This document shows positions 22,999 to 36,400 of a DNA stretch of 64,000 nt, in pieces. The notes under the pieces are model-generated. The model was not told the origin of the DNA. It ran no database searches and worked only from the letters and a program-made list of their open reading frames with translations. The DNA is from Haemonchus contortus (taxonomy: Eukaryota; Nematoda; Chromadorea; Rhabditida; Trichostrongylidae). The translations under genes were made by a program, and so were the position numbers. The stretch's first letter is position 1. Each line of letters starts with the position of its first letter. The DNA is taken from positions 18,834,257 to 18,898,256 of the forward strand of contig LS997563.1 of NCBI GenBank assembly GCA_000469685.2. The letters run 5' to 3'.

Positions 22999-25900
22999 AT
23001 GGAACGACGAAAGCGGAAATCCGCTCTAGCAAATTACCTCAATAGCCTCAGCGACCCACCGGAAAAACTTAAGAAAATCTCGGATTTTTATCAGAGTCTA
23101 CGGCAGTTTTACAAGAGAAAATGGTGAGTGGAAGATTTTTACAATCCATTATGAATTCATCATTCAGCAACAATAGGTATTTGTTTACGCTTTGTAGTGT
23201 TTGCTAATTACTTCCATTCCAGGAATGCACCATTAAAGCTGCCGACTGTCCAAGGAGTGGAAGTGAACCTTTTTCGGCTTTATGACACCGTTATGGCCTT
23301 GGGAGGATGGCAGAAGGTTAGATTGAACAATCTTATAACACTTTTACATTGCTTATTGTGTCATGTGAATGCTGTAGGTGGCCTTACATGAGAAGTGGTC
23401 TGACGTAGCAGAAATGCTTGGCGTTGGCGAAGACGTTGTTGGTGGAGATCATGCTATAAAGCTGCTGTATATGAGGTACTTCACTTCTATTTAGCAGCTT
23501 CATCAGCTCGTACTGACCTTTGTTTATGTTTAATGTGTACACCTTGACGATACTTTTGCTCGTTATCGTTTGGGGATATTCTTCTTTCATCCTTTAGGTA
23601 TCTCTCAAAGTACGAGCAGATTGAAACTATCGGTGACATAGATGACATGCTGGACGGCGAAATGTCTCGATCCCGAGGCAGGCAAAGTTCATTTTTTGCT
23701 ACCAATGATTGCCCCGTCGGAATGGGACGAAGTCATGGTTTGTTTTTACGAGCTGTTGTTCCAGGCATTTTCAGAAGCAACCTAGTCCGGTTCAAAGTTG
23801 TTCAGCACAAGCCTTTCCTTTTGTAGAGTACATTCGTCGTGATGAACGTGGAAATCCGTCAACCGAACCCGACTACGCAAGGTTGACAAAGTCACTTTTG
23901 AGTGGATTGCCTAATGAGGTAAGCTTGAGTGCTAATTTTATTGTCTGCTCCTGCATAATGGGGTTGATTTCATCAATATTGCAGGTTGATTTTGCCATGA
24001 ATGTGTGCACGCTCCTGTCACATCCTGGTCCGCGGCTTCTCCGATTAAGTCATGCACCGAATATAATAACATTATTAGTTGCTCATTGTGGGATCTTCGA
24101 TGATGGTATGCTTTCACAATATATCCCTTTTCATAAGCATGATTCACCTTTTTTGCAGAAGATCAAGATATTTCGGATCTCGCAGCAGTTTGGCATCAGA
24201 ATGGTGGGCGCGACTTCACCTCTTTCTGGGCTTCGGCCGGAATTCCACAGGACTTGTTGGAGAAATTCGCACCACACGTTGTAGGCGAGAAAGTGGTTAG
24301 TCGCAATGTTACTTTCATCCTTTTCTATACTCGTTAACTCTCCACGGAATTTCGTGGTCGTTTTCGTAATTGTCTCAATGGAGTAAAGTTTTCTCATTAG
24401 GACTCCGATGGCGATATTTTAACTGGTTTGGTAAAAGAGTTTGACGTGAGAGATCCTATGTCGTGGAGAATCAATCAGGTATGATTGTGAGTTAATTATC
24501 CAGAGCTCTGTGACTAGCTTTTTCTATTCAAGGTTTCGACGATAGTGAGAAACCTGTCTTTTGAGCCCATAAATCGGGTCACTATGGCCCAGTGTTGGCC
24601 CTTGTTCAGGTTCGTTTTTTTTTTCTAAGTTTGGTTCATCACGTTTGCTCTCCATTTTAAGAGTTGCCTGTGAATTCATGAATGTTATTTGAGGTTCCTG
24701 TTCCTTTGTGCCACTAGCAAATGGGCTCCGCTCTATACCGCGGCCATGGATACCTTGAGCAACTTGGCTTGTGATGTAATACAGTCCTAACTACTCTTTT
24801 CTCTGAAACAGTTTTGCAGTTATCTCTACTCTTCCTTCTTTAACATGGACCTGATACTTTTTTAGATCGATCTTACTTGGCATAAAATGGTGCATTGCTC
24901 TGACCATGCTCTCTTGAGAATTGTCAAAGAAGGCATCTTCAGTAACGATAAATTCAAGGTATACTTTTATACGTCTACTTCTGCGTTGATTACAATTCGT
25001 ATCCAATATTGAGCAATTTAGCTGATACGTTCGATGGAGATACTTACTGCGCTGAGCACTTTTGAAGGAAATGAGTCGACGATATGCGACTTCTTGGATC
25101 GTAAAATGTTCGAACACATTTTCAATGTCATCTGTATAAAAGACATCATGATGTGTGTCTACACGCTCGAGTGTCTCTATCAGGTAAAATTGCGTGTTCA
25201 TTTTTTCTCCATAATACATTTTCTAATTTTCTGACTGCCCTTTTTTGTACGGCAGCCATATTTATCTCTAAATCATAATTCTTGGTAATTAAAATGTTAC
25301 TGTCACCATATCCCTAATTTCCTGTTCAACGAATGTTAGAGTTTCACATACCATTTTGCCATATTCTATATTTCAATCAAGTCAAATGGAATCCTCTTGG
25401 TCGCAGCTATTTTTTCTGAGTTGCACCTGACCACCCTCTTGCTTGAACTTTAGTGAACAGGCAGCAAACCCCTCATAAACCTCTTTACTGATTATGCATT
25501 AAGTTAGCAAGAAAAAATTACAGATTTCCGAGATGGGAGATGTGGCGTGTCAGTTGCTAGCCGAAATGCCACGTGCTATCACGCAATTGGTGTCGATGGC
25601 TACTCTTGAAGCGGTAAGCTTCGGGCCAGCTGGACTTGCTGGCATGAAAGTGGTGGAATACCAACCTACACATCTCGTGAGCTCTTTTCTTTGTTGTTAA
25701 AGTTAAAATTCTGATCATGAATTTTTCTTTAAAATGAGGGGAGCTTAGGTGCAACCTATGATGCATCAACAGGCACATGGACAGCATATTGTGCAACATC
25801 AAACTCCTCAAACGCATCAGCAGGTTTGTATAAAATATTATTATTCCGTGCTGTCGCGATAAAATTTCCAGTCAAGATAAGATATGCTATCTCAAACTTT

Positions 25901-28900
25901 TCAGCCCAGGGTGTTGTACTCAGGTGGTACCCAAATTGCTGGTCCGCCACAGCAGATGCGTCATATAGTTCAGCAGCAGCAACAACATATTCAGCATGTA
26001 CCGACTCACATACAACAACCTCCACATCACCACGTTACTGTTGTCCCCTCTACTCCACGAACGCATTTTGCTCCTGCTCCACAAGTTGCAGTAGCTCCAG
26101 CTGTTTCTACCAGCGGGGGAAGCGAAAACAAAGTAAGTGTTAAGAAGCTGTTCACTAAAGCTCAGATGAATCTCTCAATCAAGATTAACTGAGATTTTCA
26201 GACTTTTTGTTTCCTAGACAAAAATGGCTTAACGTTCCATACTTAAAGAAACTAATTCACCCATTTTCTGATGTTGCGAGCAGCAGATTGAAGGGGATGC
26301 CTGCGTGCAGGATGTATAAGTATTTCGTCTTCCTATTTCAGGTAGATCAACTTACCGAGCAGTGGATTCGACAAAATTGTGTTTTGGATCACAGCGCAGT
26401 AACTCCGCGAGGAGAACTTTATGCTGCATATGTCGATGATTTACGAAATCAGTACCATTCTCTCAGTGGTAGTCTGGCAATGTTTAGCAACGTCATGAAG
26501 TAATAATTTTCACTATGATTTTAATACTTTATTTGATTTTCTTGCTTATTTAGGTCTATTTTCCCTGAACTGGTTTTTAAAATGGCTGAGAACGGGTTGA
26601 TGATGGTAGCTCAAGGCATACGATTAGTTAAACCACACAGTAAGCTGACTCTGAGAACTGCCTTTCCTTTTTATTTTTTCCTATTTCTAATGTTTTGATC
26701 TATCTTTTAGGACTGGCTCCTGCTGCGTCAGCTCAAGCGGTTAATAGTGCCATGACCATTCAAAACAATCCTATGCCTCCAGTGATGATTCCTGTTTCAC
26801 CGTCACCACAGCCTCCTCCTCATTCTGCTACAATCGCTGCTCATCCCTTGATGAAACAAATATTGACGAAAAACGCGCAGCCTTCTTTACCTCTTGTCAA
26901 TGGTGTTAATGGAGTAGCTAAGTGAGTAGCACGTGTCGGTAATCAATCCCTTTGGATAATGTGTGTCCTATTTTAGAAGCAACTCCTCTTCAAGGAGCGC
27001 ATCGCCAGCGGTGGACATCAATACCGAGGTAGGTTGCCTTAATTATTCCTGAAATGTGTTAGCTGGGAAAAACTTTGCATTCAGCATAAGGAGGAAGTTC
27101 AACCGAAAAATGCTGACGGTAAACCTCCACAAGAACATGTAACTAAAAGCAATGGGCAGAATGGGAAGGCTGAAAATGGTATTGCAACATCTGATGATGA
27201 CCCCAGCGATGACGAGAAAGCGTCTCGTTGTAAGGCACCTGAGACGAAGTCTGTTCTGAAGAGTTTGGTAAGTGGGTCATACCCAAGATATGTAGTTCGC
27301 GTTTTTATGTCTGTCATTTATCTGAGGGAACTTTTTTACAGATAGATCCATTAGCGGAGTATATGTGTGAATGGGATGGATGCGCTGCATTATTTGCAAG
27401 TGCGTCTGCAGTCCTCTCTCATGCTGCCAAAGTGCACATCGTTGACGATTGTGAGCAAGTGTGTCAATGGCCAGGATGTGACGGTACTTTGAGGAGCAGG
27501 TGTGTTTGTACTTCTAGTTCTCTTTTTTAGAATCACTCTACATTGCCTTGACATGAGACCAGTTTATTGTGTTCTTAGAGTTACTACTTTTTTCTTCTAC
27601 TTTAGGTGGTCATTAGTGACTCATGTGCAGGATCACCATGCCAACGAGACCGCTCTTAAAATGGCTCTACAAAGGCGAAAGTGAGTTCTCTCGTCGTATG
27701 TGTTGAGGCTACTTATTGAGTTGTTGCAAGGTTTTATCCGTTTTTATGGTGAAAATCCGCAGCATAACTGTCTTCATTAAAAATTGATAACTTAACGAAG
27801 CAGTTAGCAAAGTTCTGTAGGTATATCCCTTTATCATCACCACTCCCCTGTTATAGCTGACTGATCCAATGCCCATACAATCTGTAGTGTTTTTCATTCA
27901 AAGAAAAATTGATTATTCACGCTCTACAATCTTTACTTGATTGACTTTGACTTTTGAATGATTCGAAGACGATTCGGATAAGAATAGCCTGATGTGCAGC
28001 TCGCAATTAATTGTAAATTCCTACTTGTTTTTACGGATGTGAATTATTCTCACAGCTAGTCAAAGGGGTGTCTCCGCTTCGAAGTGTGATTTCTGCTCTT
28101 GACCTTGGTGCACATCTTAAAATTTAAGCGTTCGCACCGAACCAATCTTGCGCGATAATCGACCTCTGCAAGAAAGAGCTTCGAAAGGGTTAGCATGTGT
28201 TAGAAAGATCGCTGTTCGACACCACCGTCGCGAAAACAGTCTAGCATTGCAGCTATTTGAACTCAATTTCCGTCGAGAGGGCTTCCACCTGCAACCTCGC
28301 TTCCAAATACGTTCTGATGTACAGTCTCCAAACTTCATTGACCCGTCTTACCGTTCTTCCTGCATATCATTTAGTTCTTCTTTACTGCCAAGAAAAACAA
28401 TGAAGCAAACATATCGAAGATTGCGAAATTGAGCAAATTTCGGTTTTGTGGTACAATACCTCTTTTGAACAAAATCTAGCTTCAACCCATCGAATTCTAG
28501 TTCAAAATGAAGTTCTTGCGCTGTTTCATAGTCTAACCACTCAGTCAACATTTCATACATCTGTATAGTGTTTTGTTCTGTAGGGATGGATTGGCTCCTG
28601 CACAGCCTCATCGGTATAGACAGGAACTCCCACGTGAAGTTCCTCATCATCCTGGTTATAGTAAACATGCAGCCATAGAAGCAATAAGGCGGCATGCCTT
28701 CAACTTCCTTCCTAGGGATATAACGGTCAGTATGTTACATCACAAGATTGCTAGAATGCTGCACCGATACGACTGTTTCAGGATGAGCCAGAAGGTCCAG
28801 TCACAAAAAGTATACGTCTAACAAGTTGTTTGATTCTGAGGAATTTAGCACGCTACTCTGCTACTGGAAGACAGTATGTTACCTTCAGAGTGTTTTTATT

Positions 28901-29072
28901 TGTTGAATTTGAGCGGTCATTTTTCAGTTTATTACGTCGTCATGAGCGTCACCTTTGTTGGTTAGCTCTATCTCGGCTCGAAAGTAGTCATGCTCTAGCG
29001 CAGTTGCTGTCTGAGCTTCATGATCAAGATTCTGACTCCACATCTCAGGCTAGTTCGCAAGTGTCTTCGTAA
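22999..29072 (+). CDS. swsn-7: SWI/SNF PBAF complex subunit, ARID2/BAF200 orthologue
   Basis: Twenty-five exons join in phase to 1010 codons plus TAA: 22999-23123, 23223-23316, 23378-23475, 23598-23737, 23827-23918, 23985-24105, 24159-24295, 24401-24478, 24533-24609, 24718-24775, 24866-24958, 25022-25183, 25524-25676, 25749-25823, 25905-26132, 26342-26499, 26554-26639, 26711-26921, 26977-27028, 27085-27267, 27342-27499, 27606-27680, 28584-28725, 28782-28873, 28928-29072. Domains in order: ARID DNA-binding domain at about residues 25-120 ([27 protein letters not shown]); the ARID2 armadillo-like region with [20 protein letters not shown] and [12 protein letters not shown]; a Gln/His/Pro-rich linker; an RFX-type winged helix from about 578 ([20 protein letters not shown]); and two C2H2-like fingers at about 808-880 ([20 protein letters not shown]). 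ARID2 is the signature DNA-binding subunit of PBAF, a nuclear chromatin remodeller. The next gene on the strand is hda-2-like, as in C. elegans. Confidence 0.95.
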
Positions 29073-30673
29073 ACATTCAAGAATCATTTCAAACCATATT
29101 GCTGTTTTGAATGTCGAAATTTTAATTCTTTTTGAGCTTTTAAGAATAGCTTTCAATCTGATCTACAATCCGAGTTAATGTCACGAAGGTGGGAGCGTTT
29201 TAGGTACCTTTATATGGTTTAATTGTTATGTAACTCTCTCTCTTTGACCTGAGTATTCGTTAATGTTCTTTTTCCTTAAATTGTTCTTCTATCGCAGTAT
29301 ATTGAAACGATTAATGTTGCACATTTGTTGAGCTAAATGTGGACTAGCTTACTTATATGCAACGGAATTTCTGCATTAGCACAGGTTCAGATACAAGCCT
29401 TGTTCGCTTTACATCTCATTTCACACAACCATCCTTTGAACATTTTCAACAGAGGGGCGGGGGGGGGGGCTACTTCCAAATTTGATCTTTCACCCACTTT
29501 CCCTTTACCGTACTCTTTTGTCTTCACTATTACACATTTGAAGCAAATTTTGTATCTTTTGCGAGGGAATTATTGTGATTCGAATATTCCCATCCTTGTG
29601 GGAGGTGTAGTCATGCAATAAGCTCATATTTGATCTCTAAGTGTCACTGTCAGAGTACAGTTTCATCGTAAGGAAAGGGCTCGGAGGCCTTTCAATCATG
29701 GGCTTCTTGGATGAATCAAGTGTGTTGTAATTGAGCTTAAAAAAGCTCACACTTGATTATATCATCCGAAAGTTGTGTGGGAATGCCGTTTTCTATTTTT
29801 CTGTCTCGATAAAGTGGTGGGTATAAAACAATTACAATCATATATCCGCTGAGCGTAAAGACTCGAGTTCCCCAAAATTAACCTCATGTTGAAATGTGCA
29901 AGGATTTTGTGGTGTTACGTTTGACTGTTATAAGCGCAGAATACTTGTTGTTTGTATACGTTGGTTCTGTCATAGCTGTCTTACCCATTTTACTCACTTC
30001 GTTTACGAGTTAAACTGTTTCTTGCTACTTACTACCTTTCTATTAGTATTTTAACCTAGTAACTTCCTTAACAATTTAGCAAAGTTAATGGCCTGCAGCC
30101 ATCTACGGGTAGACCTTCAGCTGCAGCGGTCGTTTGAACCATTCATTTCTATAGCGAGTCAGTATTTTTTGTTCCCTGTCCTCGTTCTCGTATTCGTTGC
30201 GGATCTTTCTATTCATCATCTCATATTAGCCAAACCACTTCATTGCGCAGTTATGGCATTGCTAACAGTGGTTTAGTATGTCCAAATCGATTTTGTTGCC
30301 AAATCAGCGACGAGTCGTAGAAACGACTTGTTTTCATTTGTTCATGGAATGGTTAAAAGCTCTCGAACTTTCACTTCACATTCTTGCTTCGCAAAATCCA
30401 TGGATTTGAAGATAAGTCGTTTCTGTTTGGTCTTGAAATGGATTATTATTTATTGTACAACGTGTCTAGGGACCATGCCATTTTCTTATATGACTTTGTG
30501 GGACCTTTTTTGTTTCGTATTTAAGTTGCGATAATAAATTTCTTTGTTTCAATTGAACAATTTTGTTCTGAAGAAATGGTGACCAATCACTGAGGAACAT
30601 ATCTGTACGAGAGTGGAGCTTTATTAGGAAATGGCTGCTCTCTTTTAAATAAAAAAAAACATAGGCGGACCGC
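29073..30673. other. swsn-7 / hda-2 intergenic interval
   Basis: About 1.6 kb, AT-rich, holding the swsn-7 3' UTR. It includes an 11-base G run (29459-29469) and an inverted repeat at 29714-29758. No other gene is recognised. Confidence 0.5.
29714..29758. repeat. Imperfect hairpin
   Basis: AATCAAGTGTG (29714-29724) pairs with CACACTTGATT (29748-29758). Inside, GAGCTT and AAGCTC flank an AAAA loop, with extra unpaired bases on the left arm. It could be a small MITE remnant or a structured 3' UTR element; nothing decides between them. Confidence 0.5.
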
Positions 30674-33462
30674 ATGTCAAAAGAGAAGAGTGTAGTGTAC
30701 TACTACCATCCGGAAGTTGGAAATTTCCATTATGGTAAGTGTGTAAGACAGCCTCTGTTATACAAGACAATTTTTTTCACCTTTCCTACTACAGGTCCTC
30801 GTCATCCTATGAAACCTCAACGTCTAGCTGCTTTAAATAACCTTGTAGTGCATTATGAACTAGACAAGAAAATGGAAATGCGATTAACTCCGAGAGCGAG
30901 CGCTATCGACCTAAGGTTAGTTGATTCACTTCGAGTGGCATACTCGAGTAGTTCTGAGAAGTAAATCAAAGACGTTCAATTAAGGCGGTTTCACTCGAAA
31001 GAGTATGTGGATTTTCTGGAACGTATATCTCCACATTGTGCTGAGGAATATGAGCACGTTTTTGCCAAATTCAACATAGGAGAAGACTGGTAATTTCCAA
31101 AATTGTTTGGGTTATTATACTTGTTCGATTCAAATCCATCGTGATTTTTAAAACAATTTTTCCAAAGATGACTGTACCGTACCGTGTCGTGCTTGTTCTA
31201 GATTTGTAATAGCGATGTACCCCTATAAGGTGCTTTCAGACTTTAACGACGTGCATGTTTCAACCGATCCACGGACCGACCGGCGGTTTTGTTGGTCACG
31301 TGTTGACGACGCTGGACACCGATCGATACTGCTCATGCGGTCCTAAACGCGATCTTTCCTGCATTGTCAACACGCGGCCAGCAGCATCGTGGGTCTGTCG
31401 GTCGGTTGAAACAATGCACGTCGTTGAGTTTGGACAGCATCCATACATTTTTTCCCTATTTCGCCGAGTTCGAAATAGGAGAAAATGTGGTGGACTTTAA
31501 CTTGATCGATAACATAAATAACTCTTGTAATCGATATGGTAAAAGTTCATCATAATGGGTGCAACAGCTGTTCTTAGGATGATATGTTGCCTATTAAAAC
31601 TAGTTGCTAACTCTGTTCGTATTGGATAGTTGTAATTGTCTTCAGCGTACTCCTATTTCAGCCCAATCTTTGATGGCATCTTTGAGTTTTGTTCTATTTA
31701 CACGGGTGGGTCATTAGAAGGAGCTCAACGTCTTAATCACAAAGTATCTGATATTGTAATTAATTGGAGCGGTGGACTACACCATGCAAAAAAGGTAATG
31801 TGCAATTTCACATCTCTTGTTTAGTACTATAGTCAGATTTCTTCCCCTCGCTTCCCACTATCGCTTCTTCAATTTTTCTCTTTTTTCTTTTTTCATTTCA
31901 TTTCCATTTTTTGCAGGCCGAAGCCAGTGGTTTTTGCTATGTGAATGATATTGTTATTGCTATACTAGAACTTTTGAAATACCATAAGCGGTTAGTTTTT
32001 TTTGCTTTCAGAGGTTTTTTCTCGTCCAATCAACACTATTGTTGTAGGGTACTGTATGTAGATATTGATATTCATCATGGAGATGGTGTTCAGGAAGCAT
32101 TTAATTTTACCGATCGTGTGAGTTTCAATGAATATTCTTTTGCAATTACTTTATAGTATACGTTCAATACATCTCGACAAAGATATAATTTTAATTTATT
32201 CGAGCTAGATCAACGGAGCGGATTTCATGTGGTGTTAGATTATTATGAGAAGGGATTTATTCCGGGTAAAGAAAAACCTGATCTAAATTGAAATTTTTTT
32301 GGACTGTATATTATGAATGTAGGTGTGAAGTGGGATGCGTGTTGTTCGCTTTTTCGAGTTAAATTGGGAACGGAATTAGCGAGGCATATGTTTCGTTTTC
32401 CATGGAGGCTTCATATTTCATTTACAACAATTCCAGTATGTCGTTTCTCGTTCAGGTGATGACAGTTTCGTTCCACAAGTACGGTAGTTTGTTCTTCCCA
32501 GGAACAGGTAGTATATATGATCTCGGCCAAGGAACGGGTCGGTATTTCGCTGTCAATGTCCCTCTTCAGCAGGGAATCGAGGATGAAGGTCTGTGCAGAT
32601 TTAGAGTTGTTGTAAGCACTCAATCTTGTTTAATTTCATTCCGTTCTCAGACTACCTGTCCGTGTTCCGACCAATCATTTCCCAAGTGGTAGAGAATTTC
32701 GCTCCCGAAGCCGTTGTGCTGCAATGTGGTGCAGACTCCCTTGGTTGCGATCGACTTGGCTGCTTCAACCTCTCGTTAGTTTTTACTAGCTTTGAAAGTG
32801 GATGCATATTTCTGTTCTGTGCAACATAGGAAGCCTTGAATACTAAACTTAAAAGTTGCTTTCAGATTTGATGGGCACGCTAAGTGCGTTGAATTCGTGA
32901 AAGGCCTTGGCATTCCCATGCTTGTGCTAGGTGGAGGAGGCTACACCTTGAGAAATGTTGCTAGGTGTTGGGCAAATGAAACCGGTGTTCTACTAGGCGT
33001 TGAAATGACTAATGAAATCCCTGAGAATGCTGGTGGGTGTATTATTAAAAGAGGTCCTTCTTCTCACTACCTCACTAGCGCTCATGTGAATCAGTTGTAA
33101 AGAATCAGGATCAAATTTCACCGTCAATGTTTCAGAGTATCTTCCATTTTTCGAACCTGAATTCACGTTACGTCCTGAGCTTCCTAAGCGGGCCGACAAC
33201 CACAATACGAAAGAGGTAAATTTTGTTGAAAATTGATGATTCTCATCAGTAGCTGCTGATGTTTCAGTTCCTCGCTGCCATAAGACAAGAAGTGACTGAA
33301 AATTTGCGGCAAGTTCGTGGAGCGCCGTCGGTCCAGTTTATGCCAATTCCTGAAGACCTAATTGATGTTGACGTGGCTTTGTGTCGTCCAGAGCTTGGAG
33401 ATGAAGAAAGAGGGAAAGACAACGAAGAGACGAACGTCACCTTTTCAGGCATGGAAGTATAG
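30674..33462 (+). CDS. hda-2: Class I histone deacetylase, HDAC3 / HDA-2 type
   Basis: Eleven exons join in phase to 420 codons plus TAG: 30674-30734, 30795-30915, 30985-31089, 31662-31794, 31917-31990, 32048-32117, 32456-32588, 32651-32774, 32866-33032, 33136-33215, 33268-33462. The protein removes acetyl groups from histone lysines using Zn2+. The core is complete: [16 protein letters not shown] with the charge-relay histidines at 136-137, DIDIHHGDG with zinc ligands D172 and H174, [11 protein letters not shown] with D261, and LGGGGYT with the transition-state tyrosine Y300. Length matches human HDAC3 (428). NFHYG at the N-terminus and [11 protein letters not shown] also fit HDAC3 better than HDAC1/2. 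The name hda-2 rests on HDAC3 likeness plus linkage to swsn-7, remembered as adjacent in C. elegans; hda-3 or another class I paralogue is the alternative. The acidic tail is short. Intron 3 contains a palindromic MITE. Confidence 0.93.
31247..31423. mobile_element. Palindromic TTAA-type MITE in hda-2 intron 3
   Basis: A 177 bp element with ends CGACGTGCATGTTTCAACCG and, inverted, CGACGTGCATTGTTTCAACC. It is flanked by TTAA (31243-31246) and TTGA (31424-31427). Inner blocks GTGTTGAC and GTCAACAC also pair. The element can fold along nearly its whole length and has no coding capacity. Confidence 0.75.
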
Positions 33463-36400
33463 TGCATTTGACGGGTTGGTTCGCAGTCTTTGGAACGGGA
33501 ACTGCCATGTACGCGCTACATTGAAATTGAATAATGGTTGTTCACTAAAGATGAGCACTTAACGGGTATATGTGTGTGATGAACACAGGCGTGACGCATT
33601 ACTGCTCTGCCTACTCCATAAGCGTTATTGGTGACCATGCCTAATATCTTTCGAGAACTAATCATCAGTCGTGTAATCGTGTGATGGTAATGGGCGGAAA
33701 TCTGTCCATAGAGTCTTTTCATCATGCTATGCCTATGTTCGACCACTATGATCGTGTGACTGGAAATGCATAAGTGTACTATGATCTTCTTGTTCAGGAA
33801 TCCCACAAAGAAGACATGAGGTGAATTGGGACATGTCCCGAACACTGTTACTGTTATATTGTTGGCTGTTCGATGTAAATATCGCAAGGAGAAAATGTGA
33901 ATATAAATATTGCGTGACTGTGATTGAAATGTATTCCACAAAAACTTCCAAATTTTATCGAATATGTAGGACTTTGAAAAAAGCTCCTTATTCATGAGCA
34001 ACTGCCCTATGACAGCTGATACAGGTGATGCTGAAGAGTGTGATAAAATTCAAGTGGACCAAACCCTGGATTCGTTCAAATTCAGCTATCAAAATATCTA
34101 CAAGTTATTACGTCAAATTACTAACTGCTCTTTGAAATTCAGAGCGTAAATTGTAACATCAAAACAGCTACAGAGTAATGAGTAAGGAATGGCGTAAGAG
34201 GGAGCCGTTCGCCAATTTGGGAAATCTATCCGAGCATTCAAGCGTTTTAGTGAATTCTGATATCAAACTAGTGACTCCTTCTCCCGGAACCAACAGTTTG
34301 ATGCGAGACTTTACCGAATATCGCAAGTCATTGTATATGTCAGATACGCATTCAATTCGCCACTACGATTCTGGTGGAAGTCGAATGCGGGGGCGCATTC
34401 CCCAGGCGGCATTAGTGAAGTCCCAAAGACTTTATCCTTTCTTTCTGCGTCCGGGGATCCCTGTAGTACTTAAAAGTAGTTAGGCAAAGTGTTGGGCGTC
34501 GACAAGCAAATCATTTCTCAATACGACTGCATCCTTCTAAAAAAGAAAATAAAAAGTTTTCGGCAATTGGTGATTGATCGTCAAGATGCTATCCTGTCGG
34601 AAATAAGTGTATTTTGAGGATAAACTCAATTAGACGAGTTATTCGTGATCCTAACCCTCGGCTAATGGCCTCATGTCCCTTAGTATCAAAACGCTTCAGC
34701 CACATTGAATATCTGCTGTTGACATCTGAGCAGCTCGTGGAGGGGCGGCGTTGTTGTTTTGCACATACGCCGTTGATTTTGGCAAATCTCAGGTTTCGTG
34801 GTATTACTTTCAAGGCCTTCTCATGGCGCCTACGAAAATTGATGCTCATTAGAGGGAAAGCAAGAAATTTTCGTGATTAGGCCAAGAACCATACATTCGT
34901 ATCACAGCCTCTTCATCCATCCACTCAATCGATCATCTCCCAGAGATCGAACAGAAGCTAGACTGATGTGAGACGCGAATAGATCTAACAGGTTGCGCCA
35001 ACGGACGGCCGTTTCTGGCGACAATCTCTGCTCGAATACACACCAGATGATTTATGACCTGCACCCAAGGGTTCTCTGCGCATGACCTTTCTGGTGATTC
35101 GCGGCTCGGCCCAGGAAATAAACGGGTGACTTCTCCACTCACTCGAGACTATGACTTGGACTAATGACACGAAATCAAGGATTCTACTGTTTAGTGATCA
35201 AGCAGAAACTTCCGGTATTGAGAAGATTGATCAATCAACTCCCCTGGCGTACGGCACACAAGCTTTAGCTCCCACTCGTTTTTTGAAAGCTATTAGAGCT
35301 GCAGCTGTCCTTCACTACGTTTACAGGAACAGTTCAAATCTGGAACTTTCGTTTTTGCTTTGTCAAAACGTTACCATATACCTACTCGATTCATGAGTCG
35401 TTCACAGTTATAGCTGTGGCACATTTTGACACACCATTTCCCACATTCAATGGAAAAATACCTCTTATCTGGCAGTGATGAGTGCGACCTACCGTAACTA
35501 CCGTAGCTTTACTACTACGTTACTACCGTAACTTTAATCTGACCAGAAATCCCGTATTGTTTGTCGAGCAGCTTGCTAGATAGAAGTACGATTCGCCTGG
35601 AACATGAGTCGATTTAGTAGCATGGCTGTCTAGCAGCTGTCCAATCCCTGTTCAGTCAGGGTTTATTTACGAGTAGATGATACTATCATGATCCTGGAAC
35701 AGACAACTTATTGATCGTGCTAACAAGACCACAGAATTGTAGATAGGATGGAAAGGGGCCTCATTAGTTTCCTTCAGACGAAAGACGAACCACATTTGAG
35801 ATAGAACATCCAGAAGTAACCTGAAACCGTTGCAATGTTGCAGCCCTGAGCGAATTCCACCAGAACCTTCGAGCACTTTAGAATGAGGAATTTTTCCCCG
35901 AATGGTTGCGGACCCGTAATGGTCATTGTATTGGCTAAATGCTCATTCAAGTGACTTCGCGATTCCGAGTAAAAACCGGAAAAGGGCGCATCCCAAAGTG
36001 GATCAATAAGCGCCGTCTATCGATTCGTGCTCGTTATCGTAACAAGTAGCAGGCTTTAAACACCATAGCTCAAACTCCAAAACTTCTCTCACACAGAGAG
36101 TTATTTATCAAAGCGATCAACGTTGTGGGGGGAACCGGTCGAGATGGTGACTGGATCGAAAGTGCTTTCAACCTTTACCGTCCTGTGTTTTCAATCAAAT
36201 CTTGAGATTTTTTCAGATTTTCAGCAAGCCAGATGACTCAGTAGGGAACTGGAAATGGGCCTGAGGACCGTCAGTGAAATGGATGAGCTAGTGCAGCTCA
36301 TGTACGTCAGCTGCACTCGTGAGTGTGTGTGTGTATGTTGCCCCGCACCAATCAATACCCCGCCCTACATCCATAGCGAAACAACCGACGACTCGCCACC

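Noticed and set aside
23709..24284. 191-codon plus-strand frame overlapping swsn-7
   Set aside because: It runs through exons and introns of swsn-7. Phase requires the acceptor before 23827, which replaces the first part of this frame.
24791..25219. 142-codon minus-strand frame
   Set aside because: It is the antisense shadow of two swsn-7 exons and has no family resemblance.
32118..32455. Extra coding exon between hda-2 exons 6 and 7
   Set aside because: The HDAC3 alignment is continuous across [14 protein letters not shown], so the interval is an intron.
33516..34001. 161-codon minus-strand frame after hda-2
   Set aside because: No recognisable domain or splice context; composition like the surrounding 3' flank.
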